Shown: piece after piece, positions 44,228-51,719 of the stretch
Layout: each line of letters opens with the position of its first letter
How positions within the stretch are numbered: position 1 is the first letter of the stretch
DNA from: an uncultured Flavobacteriaceae bacterium
GTDB taxonomy: Bacteria > Bacteroidota > Bacteroidia > Flavobacteriales > Flavobacteriaceae
Direction: 5' to 3'
Length of the DNA: 64,000 nt
Assembly: GCA_947494565.1 (NCBI GenBank)
Contig: CANLVG010000001.1
Coordinates: forward strand, 1-64,000
Position numbers and translations under genes: made by a program
Notes under the pieces: model-generated
What the model saw: only the letters and a program-made list of their open reading frames with translations
What the model was told of the DNA's origin: nothing
Database searches by the model: none

Positions 44228-44634
44228 ACAGTTTAGGATACGTCTTACTTTTTCTGGTGTTGCTACAGGCGTGCAAGGCCGAAGAAGAATATGTATGGAA
44301 ATCGTTGGAGGTCAAAGCCTCCGCTTATAATTCCGTGCCAAGTCAAACGGATTCCGATCCCTTTATCGGGGCTTGGGGAGATACCTTGTCGACACGGGAG
44401 AAGAGTATTGCCGTTTCACGGGATTTGATCCCGCTTGGATTGACCCATGATACCAAGGTGATGATCGAGGGATTACCCGGAGTATATTTGGTAAAGGATA
44501 AAATGGCGGCCCGCTGGAAACGAAAAATCGACATCTATATGGGTGAAAAAGTGGAGAAGGCAAAAAAGTGGGGCGTTAAGAAACTAAGTATTGCCTATGC
44601 CGTTAAAAGGGATAGTACAACAATTGAAAAGTAG
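44224..44634 (+). CDS. 3D-domain (double-psi beta-barrel) lipoprotein
   Basis: A 136-residue lipoprotein (Cys near residue 17 in LLQACKAEE). The C-terminal 90 residues match the 3D (Asp-Asp-Asp) domain, related to the catalytic core of MltA-type lytic transglycosylases and RlpA: KASAYNSVPSQTDSDP, IPLGLTHDTKVMIEG, VKDKMAARWKRKIDIYMG and WGVKKLSIAY. The Asp in DPFIGAWGD, DKM and IDIYMG are the three that name the domain. A role in glycan-strand cleavage or binding at the cell wall is likely. It lies between the cytochrome/FG-GAP gene and an amidase. Confidence 0.83.
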   Translation: MNSLGYVLLFLVLLQACKAEEEYVWKSLEVKASAYNSVPSQTDSDPFIGAWGDTLSTREKSIAVSRDLIPLGLTHDTKVMIEGLPGVYLVKDKMAARWKRKIDIYMGEKVEKAKKWGVKKLSIAYAVKRDSTTIEK

Positions 44635-44642
44635 CAGTCGAG

Positions 44643-45296
44643 ATGAAACATTGGATCAGTATCATGAGTAGTATCCTAGTATTGGTTTCTTGTGGACAAG
44701 TCCCTGATATTGTCGACAAGCCCATCATTTTTGATGCGATGCGGAAAGAATTGACTTTGGAATACCTTTCCGATCGGTACGGACTAGAGCAAGAGGAACC
44801 TACCATCACCCCTAAAATGATCGTGTTGCACTGGACGGTCATTCCGACCTTTGACGAATCCTTCGAGTTTTTTAAAGGACCGATTTTGGCCAGCTCCCGA
44901 GAGGATATCAATGGCGCGGGACAATTGAACGTCTCTTCGCAATTTATGGTCGACCGCGATGGTACCATTTATCGATTGCTACCGGAAACCGTGATGGCAC
45001 GGCATGTCATCGGATTAAATCATTGTGCTATTGGGATCGAGAATATTGGAGGTACGGAAGATCTGCCCTTGACCGAAGCCCAAGTACAATCGAACATTGC
45101 GTTGGTAAAATACTTGTCCGAGACCTATGAGATCGAGTACCTGATCGGTCATTATGAATATACGCGTTTTGAGAATCATCCACTTTGGTTGGAAAAAGAT
45201 GACGGCTATCGTACCGAGAAGACGGATCCAGGACATGATTTTATGAAAAAAGTACGTGAAGCAACGCAAAACTTGAATTTTAAGCCCATTCCATGA
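44643..45296 (+). CDS. N-acetylmuramoyl-L-alanine amidase (amidase_2 fold), exported
   Basis: A 217-residue zinc amidase with a lipoprotein-like signal (VSCGQ, Cys at residue 17). Zinc ligands are His in IVLHWT near residue 61, His in MARHVIG near residue 120 and the late Asp/His in KTDPGHDF near residue 201. The core NVSSQFMVDRDGTIYRL and HCAIGIENIGG are typical. The enzyme should cut between muramic acid and the stem peptide. It ends in an ATGA overlap with the M14 peptidase gene. Together with the 3D protein upstream it makes a murein-degrading set. Confidence 0.9.
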   Translation: MKHWISIMSSILVLVSCGQVPDIVDKPIIFDAMRKELTLEYLSDRYGLEQEEPTITPKMIVLHWTVIPTFDESFEFFKGPILASSREDINGAGQLNVSSQFMVDRDGTIYRLLPETVMARHVIGLNHCAIGIENIGGTEDLPLTEAQVQSNIALVKYLSETYEIEYLIGHYEYTRFENHPLWLEKDDGYRTEKTDPGHDFMKKVREATQNLNFKPIP

Positions 45297-46759
45297 ATCT
45301 GAAAATTTTACCAGTATTGCTCCTATCCCTAGTTTATACAGGGTCGAGCCAAGCTCAAGACATTACATCGCAATTGTATGAAACCTATGATACCTATCGC
45401 GAAACTACCTTGGATAAGCGCCGTATCAAGCATCATCAGTTGCAGCCGTTGTTACGATCATTGAAAGCAACTCCGGGTTTTCAGGTCAATCAGGTGGGCA
45501 GCTCGATTGAAGGACGGCCCTTGTCTTTGATCAGTATTGGAACAGGTGAAACGGATGTTTTTCTCTGGTCGCAAATGCATGGTAACGAACCCACGGCCAC
45601 ACAGTCCATTTTCGATATCTGTAATTTTTTGAAGAGTACCGATTTCCAAATGGAGAAAAAAGCGATCCTTGATAATCTGACCGTACATTTTCTGCCCATG
45701 TTGAATCCCGATGGAGCAGAACGCTTTCAGCGGAGAAACCTTTTAGGTGTAGACATCAACCGCGATGCGGTACGATTGCAGTCACCGGAAAGCCGCACCT
45801 TGAAACGGGTCAGAGACAGTCTGGATGCTGATTTTGGGTTCAATCTACATGATCAAAGCACCTATTATAACGCCGAGCGCACAGAAAAACCCGCTACTAT
45901 TTCGTATTTGGCACCGGCTTACAATTATGAAAAGGACGTCAATGAGCAGCGTGGTGATGCCATGAAAATCATTGTTTTCATGAACAACATCATCCAAAAA
46001 TACGCCCCGGGACAAGTGGGACGGTACAATGATGACTTTGAACCACGAGCTTTTGGCGATAACATCCAAAAATGGGGAACCAGTACCATTTTGATAGAAT
46101 CGGGGGGATTCGCCGATGACGTGGAAAAACAAGAGATACGAAAGTTGAACTATGTTTCTATTCTATCTGCGATTTACACGATCGCAAAAGGAAATTACAA
46201 AGATATCCCGCTTGCGGACTATGAGAAGATTCCCGAGAACGACCGAAAACTGTTCGACCTGAAAATCATAAATGCGACCTATCCGTTATTGGGGAAAAAC
46301 TACGTCCTTGATATTGGAATGAATCGTCTTGAAGTCGATAAAGAGGGAAACAATGACTTTTGGTACAGTAGCCGAATCATCGATCAAGGGGATCTTTCGA
46401 CCTATTACGGTTATGAAACCTTTGATGCCTCAGCCTATACCATAAAGGCCGGACGAGCCGCCCCGACGCTGCTGTCCGACCCCGGTCAATTGACCGAAAA
46501 GAAAGTGATGGAATTGTTACGCCAGGGGTATACCTATGTGCGTTCTGAAGGCATTCCTTCTGACTGGCTTGATTTTCAACTGCCCATACATCTTATTTCG
46601 AAAAAGTATGAACTTCCTGATTTTGCTATCGAAGTAGGGGTCAACCCAACCTTTATCCTAGAGGAGAATGGGGTCAATCGCTACGCCGTGATCAATGGTT
46701 TCTTAATCGATTTGGAATCCGGAAGCGGAACCTTTCGGAATGCCATGATCTACAGATAA
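45293..46759 (+). CDS. Secreted M14-family zinc carboxypeptidase
   Basis: A 488-residue protein with a signal peptide (ending SQAQ near residue 22). M14 metal ligands are His and Glu in MHGNEPTATQ near residue 92 and the distal His in FNLHDQST near residue 186. The substrate-binding segment is LPMLNPDGAERFQRRNLLGVDINRD, with the Asn-Arg pair of the family, and the catalytic Glu is likely in ILIESGGF. The C-terminal 190 residues form a beta-rich extension without a known name. In context (amidase, 3D domain) it may trim murein peptides, but general peptide digestion is also possible. Confidence 0.88.
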   Translation: MNLKILPVLLLSLVYTGSSQAQDITSQLYETYDTYRETTLDKRRIKHHQLQPLLRSLKATPGFQVNQVGSSIEGRPLSLISIGTGETDVFLWSQMHGNEPTATQSIFDICNFLKSTDFQMEKKAILDNLTVHFLPMLNPDGAERFQRRNLLGVDINRDAVRLQSPESRTLKRVRDSLDADFGFNLHDQSTYYNAERTEKPATISYLAPAYNYEKDVNEQRGDAMKIIVFMNNIIQKYAPGQVGRYNDDFEPRAFGDNIQKWGTSTILIESGGFADDVEKQEIRKLNYVSILSAIYTIAKGNYKDIPLADYEKIPENDRKLFDLKIINATYPLLGKNYVLDIGMNRLEVDKEGNNDFWYSSRIIDQGDLSTYYGYETFDASAYTIKAGRAAPTLLSDPGQLTEKKVMELLRQGYTYVRSEGIPSDWLDFQLPIHLISKKYELPDFAIEVGVNPTFILEENGVNRYAVINGFLIDLESGSGTFRNAMIYR

Positions 46760-46811
46760 GTACATCGTAGGAGCAAAACAGAATCCACATCTCCGAGATG
46801 ATAGCTATTCG

Positions 46812-46838
46812 AATGCCCCGCCGATGAGGCAGGGCATT
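46812..46838. terminator. Hairpin between convergent genes
   Basis: AATGCCC at 46812-46818 pairs with GGGCATT at 46832-46838, with further pairing inside (GCC with GGC). The T run is weak on either strand, so termination is possible but not certain. It separates the M14 peptidase from the convergent 55-aa gene. Confidence 0.45.
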
Positions 46839-46842
46839 GCTA

Positions 46843-47010
46843 TTAAAAGTTAAAAGTTGCGCTAACGTATGACATGTTCATTAGCATAAAGGTCAACAAG
46901 CTCAAGGCCGTAATGATGATACCTGAAAAAAGGAAGAGAATCGCATATTTATACGGATTCGTCAAATAGCCTATTGCACTTTCATTGATAATATTGTTGA
47001 TTGCTTTCAT
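46843..47010 (-). CDS. Small single-pass membrane protein, 55 residues, downstream partner copy
   Basis: A 55-residue protein starting MKAINNIINESAIGYLTNP, with one membrane helix at about residues 23-45 and a short polar end. It has the same length and layout as the 55-residue protein at 54738-54905, with matching positions in the N-terminal MxxxNxxIxxS pattern and in FLFS at the start of the helix. A TAnnTTTG element lies 37 bases upstream, so it probably has its own promoter. It follows the macroglobulin-plug gene in the same direction. Function unknown. Confidence 0.62.
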   Translation of the reverse strand: MKAINNIINESAIGYLTNPYKYAILFLFSGIIITALSLLTFMLMNMSYVSATFNF

Positions 47011-47046
47011 AATTTCTAAAGTTTAATTTAGATTCGATTACAAGAC

Positions 47047-47054
47047 CAAAATTA
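47047..47054 (-). promoter_or_regulatory. Candidate -7 element for the downstream 55-aa gene
   Basis: TAATTTTG on the minus strand matches TAnnTTTG, 37 bases upstream of the ATG at 47010. The -33 position reads GTTTCC, a poor match. Confidence 0.42.
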
Positions 47055-47129
47055 CATTGGAAATCGAGTGGAAACTTCACTAGTAGAGGTGAAATGAGAC
47101 TCCCTGAAAACAGGGGTAAGGTCTAAAAT

Positions 47130-50100
47130 CTACTCCGATATCGTCAAAATGCTCCCTTTTATCCAGTGCTTAAATTCATCTCCATAATACAAATAGGCAT
47201 TACTTGCAGGAGCTGTGTAGTTTCCGGCAACTTCTGCTTTTAGGTCCAAATTGATAGTTTTTGTTTCGTTTGGCCCCATTTCGCGCCAGTACAATACCAG
47301 ATAATTGTCAAATACCTCATAATATGCGAATTCCTTTTTTTCCAAGAGCTCCTTCAACTGCCAAGGTTGGGCAGATGCTCCAGATGGTATTCCAATTATT
47401 GCGGTTGTCATTGGCAATCCGTTTGGTTCCTTGTTCTTGACCGATATTTTCATTCTAACAACATCGCCTACGCGATATGATTTTGGTACGATTTCTGTTT
47501 TTAAGGCTATCTTACAGTTTGACGAAGAGTCGGGCAAATCACTGTCCCATCTAATATTCATATCATACGGAAAACTCACTTCGGGATTATTGAACTTGAT
47601 GTGGAGGGTTTGAGTGCCTTCCCCAATATACTTTTCTAAGCTATCTATTCGAATTTTACCGTTTGAACTTGTATTCAGATAGGTTCGTACCAGCTTTCCG
47701 TTCAATTGAAGTTCAACGATATTGTCTTTGCCGATGATCTTTCGCTTCTGAAATTTTGTATAAGTAATAAGTGCTTTTAAAGACATTGCGGTTGACTGGG
47801 TAGAACCAAACCTTCCATACGCTCGACTACGCACTAAGTGCTTAATGCCTTTTTGAATCAGCAACTCATTCGTTTCAAAATCGCGCATCAACGCCAACAA
47901 GGTAAAAGCCAAGGTTTCGAGTTTCTTTGCATTTCCGTATGAACGGGTAATGGTATTCTTGACCGGAAGTTTTCCGAAGCCATGATTCTGAATATTCAAT
48001 TTTAAATAGGACATTAGATTTTCGTAATCCGATGTTTTCTTCAGGTTATGACTTGTAAGTGCCGTGATGGCCAGTTTATAGGTGTCCAAGCTATCCAAGG
48101 CATTGAAATAGGCAGTCCGATACTCCTTCTCTATGTCTACTTTTGTATCCGTTTCCGAAATGGCATAGACGATATATGCGTTATTCACATCTGTTGGTGC
48201 ACTTGAGAAGCCATATTTTCCTGTGTTTTGAAGAAAACCTCCTTTTCCGTCTCTTCGACCTTGCAGCCATTTGACAGTTCTATGGATCATTTTTTGGTCA
48301 ACACCGTCGTACACCGTGGCCATTTCCTTGAACTGCATGAGTCCATAGGCCGTCAAAGCCTCATGTGGCGGGGTGTCGCCATACCATTCGAATCCGTTTT
48401 CCTCAGTTTCATACGCAGCCATCTTTTGATAGCCCTCAGCTATAAACTTTTGCGCCTTTCTTTCTATTCGTCGTTTATTCTTACCTGTTTCCCTTAAATA
48501 TTTAAGAATCAGAATATTCGGATAAGTCGTTGATGAAACTTGCTCAAAACAACCATAGGGTTGTCTGATCATTGAAGTAATGCCACTAGTGACATCACCT
48601 ACTATATCAGTGTACAAATTAAATTCGGCGGAAAGTGAATTTGGAACGACTCGCCCTACATTAAATTTGAAGTTTTGGCTCTCAGTCCCTGATATTGAGG
48701 TTTCAACGGGAAAATATGGGCTAACCACGGTGACCTCTTTATGGACGACATCTTGATAGGCTTTCGATTTTACGGCTACCCTAATCCGTATATCGCTCCC
48801 TTTGGTTTTAGCCAGTACACGAATACTTTTCATTAAAGTAGTCCCTGCTTCAATGGTAACCATTTTATCGATCTTCTCGATTAGTTCAATATTTTTGGGT
48901 AGATGAACCTCTAAGGTGGAAAATAAGGTTTGATCAGATTCGTTGTTAATGGTCAATGGTAACTCAATAATATCACCGATGCTCATGTAGTTTGGCATTT
49001 TGAAATCAACAGTGAGCATCCTTTTGGTATTGTAGTTCTTTTCGCTTCTACCTAAAAGTCCGTTAGATCCGACTCCTTCAGCGGTAATATTAAATGAGGT
49101 TACAGCATCTGAATTATAGAATTCAAAATTTGCCTCACCCTGTGCATTGGTCTGTACTACGGGATTCCAATAAATGGTAGGTCTGAAATCAGTTCGTTCT
49201 TCCGGAAGCTCCTGCCCCTCGTAAATAGGAATATAGAATTTTGCCGGGGTGTCAAACGAATTTCCACGGTTTCCATAGAAACTTCTCGCCGTATAATTCT
49301 TTAGTTTTTTGTTGTTCAACTTTTTCTTGGAATGGTATGAATAAGAACTCTTCTTTGTGGAAATCAATACCACTCCGTTACTTGCCCGTGAACCATATAG
49401 GGTTGTGGCGGCAAGGTCTTTTAACACTGAAATACTGTTTATTTGATTCGGATTGATATCCATTTGTCCCTGAAGCTCTCGAGGAATTCCATCGACGATG
49501 ATCAACGGTTGGTTGTTTCCTGACATAGTGGACATACCTCGAATATTTATTTTGGTCTCAGCTCCTGGTACGCCTGAGGTTTGAGTGATATGCACCCCAG
49601 CTGCTCTGCCTTGTAATAGGGTCGCCATATTTTCTTGCGGTTGCCAATCGTCTGTTTCAACTATACTAACGCTGCCTGTAATATCCTTTCTAAGGGAGGC
49701 ACCATACGCAGTAACAATTACCTCATCGAGGGCTGAGGCATCTTCTTTCAGGGACAAACTGGCTTTGGCCTCGTTCTTTATGGGTTTTGTATTGGGTCTA
49801 TTCACGCCAAAGAAGCCTTCAGGAGCATCTGGGTTTGGGATTCCGCTTTTACTTTCAGCTGTACTTGACAAGCCTCTATTACGGCTTTTTTCACGAATAT
49901 AGAGTGGTTTATTGTCGTCAGTATAAGCAACCAAAGTAAATCGATTACTACCGGAAAGTTTAAAAGCGAACTTACCCTCGTCATCAGTGTCTAAAGTCAA
50001 TACGCGACCATTGTAGTTGTCGAATAGCAATAAATGTGCTCTTGTCGGGTTTTCGGCTGTGTCCACGACCACCCCGTGTTGGATGGATAGTTGTTCGGGT

Positions 50101-51719
50101 TGATACGTGGCATTGAATAACGTGACCTTATTTCTTTTGATATACTGACGCCACCCGTGGGTCAGCATGACATAATCAAGAGCCTTTTTGGACTTAGGCT
50201 CATTGGTATCAAAATAGAAAGTCGGTTTATGTATTTTTCCTCGAAGTTCCGAGGAGAGTAACAAGTATGACAAAATATGGTCTTGCTTGTCATCTGCAAA
50301 TGAGAGCAGTTTATTATCGGTAACCGCGATAGAGACATTCGATGATACTGGTTTTCCATTCTGGTCTTTTGTTTTAAGCCTTATTGCTACTTTTTCACGA
50401 GTATCAAAGGTTTCCTTTTCTATTTGGATGTCAATATTTAACTGTTTTTCATGATTTATGAAAACCAAGCGTTCTGCCAAAATATATTCCGATGCATCCA
50501 AAATGGAGAACTTCGTAATACCCATTGGGAATTCGGAAGTGTTTACCCTAACAGTATTGTTGTTAGGGGGAATGGCGGTTCGATACAGTTCTCCACTACT
50601 ATTCGAAACTTTTACCTGTAGCTTTTCCTCTATGTTAGAAAAGACAGCAAGGGCAATTGTGTTTTTCTTTTCGACTATAGAGAACTTCACACCATTTTGG
50701 GCAACCTCAGGAAGCTTGATTTTTCGTTCTGATGTAATAGGCGCCGTTATTTGGGCAAAATATGTTTGACCCAGTGTAGGTTCGAATTCAAAACCACCCA
50801 TGCCATCATGGTAGCTTTCGAAGTTTGAAATATGGTTTCCGGTTTCATCAACTATTCTTCCGGAAATATCGGCGGGTTTACCAAATTCATTAAGTGATTT
50901 GAAGGCAATGGTATTGCTCGTGCCAGCAATCAATTGGCCGCTTTCCGGAAAAAATTGTACATCTAAATTGTCTAAAAGTATAGGGACACTTCTTGAAATC
51001 GATTCCGTGGATCCGTTGTGCGGAATTAAAATATTGACAAGAACATCCGTGCTTTGAAGATCATCAGGTAGCGTAAATATTGGCTTTAATTTTCCTTTCT
51101 CATCGGTTTTCAATTTCTGCATCACATAACTTTTGCCAGATACCATCACAGCCATGCTGACCTCTTTTCCTGATAATGGGTTGTTTTTCAAGTCTTTTAC
51201 CTCAAAGTCCGCCCTTACTTGAGAAGCGCTTCCGTACCCTTCTTTTTCAAATTTCAACTGCATTAGCAGATTCGGCTGTACTATTTTTTGCACGGTAATC
51301 TCTTTGGTGAAAAAGTGATCTTTCCCATAATTACGCATCCAATTCGTATACATTTTCAAGGTGTAGATACCCCCGACCCAATTCTTGTCAATCTTAAAAT
51401 TGCCGTAGGAGTATCCATTGCGAACAGGTATTCGCAACGTTTTTATCACCGACCCTTTCGGGGATATAAAATCGGCATACATCATTTCGCTCATCGCTGA
51501 AATAGTGTTGCTCTTGTTTACAACATAGGCTTTAAACCATACGGTTTCATCTGGAAAATATAATGGTCTATCGGTCTGAGTGTATATCTTTTCGACCAAA
51601 TCAAGTTTGGGCTTGTCTCGGTTGAAGGAAACCAATACGAGACTTATAATAAGAAGTGTCGCTATTTTTCTGAGCGTATGTATGATGCTGCGCATGGGTT
51701 TAGATTTTAAATTTGACAT
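47130..51719 (-). CDS. Alpha-2-macroglobulin-like protein with an embedded SusC-type TonB plug domain and thioester motif
   Basis: A 1529-residue exported protein. Domains: signal anchor (about 10-30), MG2 domain near 45-145 (YTQTDRPLYFPDETVWFKAY), further MG-like beta domains, a carboxypeptidase-regulatory-like unit near 560-610, and a SusC-type plug at about 665-790 (EVIVTAYGA, LQGRAAGVHI, INIRGMSTMSG, PLIIVDGIP, ISVLKDLAATTLYGSRASNGVVLISTKK-like). An A2M domain near 850-950 follows, then an alpha/alpha thioester domain with Cys1057 to Gln1060 in PYGCFEQ, and a C-terminal receptor-like beta domain. The start overlaps the end of the barrel gene by 20 bases; ATG 51695 is an alternative without overlap. 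The plug is normally part of the barrel protein, so its presence here is the main oddity. Confidence 0.87.
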   Translation of the reverse strand: MSNLKSKPMRSIIHTLRKIATLLIISLVLVSFNRDKPKLDLVEKIYTQTDRPLYFPDETVWFKAYVVNKSNTISAMSEMMYADFISPKGSVIKTLRIPVRNGYSYGNFKIDKNWVGGIYTLKMYTNWMRNYGKDHFFTKEITVQKIVQPNLLMQLKFEKEGYGSASQVRADFEVKDLKNNPLSGKEVSMAVMVSGKSYVMQKLKTDEKGKLKPIFTLPDDLQSTDVLVNILIPHNGSTESISRSVPILLDNLDVQFFPESGQLIAGTSNTIAFKSLNEFGKPADISGRIVDETGNHISNFESYHDGMGGFEFEPTLGQTYFAQITAPITSERKIKLPEVAQNGVKFSIVEKKNTIALAVFSNIEEKLQVKVSNSSGELYRTAIPPNNNTVRVNTSEFPMGITKFSILDASEYILAERLVFINHEKQLNIDIQIEKETFDTREKVAIRLKTKDQNGKPVSSNVSIAVTDNKLLSFADDKQDHILSYLLLSSELRGKIHKPTFYFDTNEPKSKKALDYVMLTHGWRQYIKRNKVTLFNATYQPEQLSIQHGVVVDTAENPTRAHLLLFDNYNGRVLTLDTDDEGKFAFKLSGSNRFTLVAYTDDNKPLYIREKSRNRGLSSTAESKSGIPNPDAPEGFFGVNRPNTKPIKNEAKASLSLKEDASALDEVIVTAYGASLRKDITGSVSIVETDDWQPQENMATLLQGRAAGVHITQTSGVPGAETKINIRGMSTMSGNNQPLIIVDGIPRELQGQMDINPNQINSISVLKDLAATTLYGSRASNGVVLISTKKSSYSYHSKKKLNNKKLKNYTARSFYGNRGNSFDTPAKFYIPIYEGQELPEERTDFRPTIYWNPVVQTNAQGEANFEFYNSDAVTSFNITAEGVGSNGLLGRSEKNYNTKRMLTVDFKMPNYMSIGDIIELPLTINNESDQTLFSTLEVHLPKNIELIEKIDKMVTIEAGTTLMKSIRVLAKTKGSDIRIRVAVKSKAYQDVVHKEVTVVSPYFPVETSISGTESQNFKFNVGRVVPNSLSAEFNLYTDIVGDVTSGITSMIRQPYGCFEQVSSTTYPNILILKYLRETGKNKRRIERKAQKFIAEGYQKMAAYETEENGFEWYGDTPPHEALTAYGLMQFKEMATVYDGVDQKMIHRTVKWLQGRRDGKGGFLQNTGKYGFSSAPTDVNNAYIVYAISETDTKVDIEKEYRTAYFNALDSLDTYKLAITALTSHNLKKTSDYENLMSYLKLNIQNHGFGKLPVKNTITRSYGNAKKLETLAFTLLALMRDFETNELLIQKGIKHLVRSRAYGRFGSTQSTAMSLKALITYTKFQKRKIIGKDNIVELQLNGKLVRTYLNTSSNGKIRIDSLEKYIGEGTQTLHIKFNNPEVSFPYDMNIRWDSDLPDSSSNCKIALKTEIVPKSYRVGDVVRMKISVKNKEPNGLPMTTAIIGIPSGASAQPWQLKELLEKKEFAYYEVFDNYLVLYWREMGPNETKTINLDLKAEVAGNYTAPASNAYLYYGDEFKHWIKGSILTISE

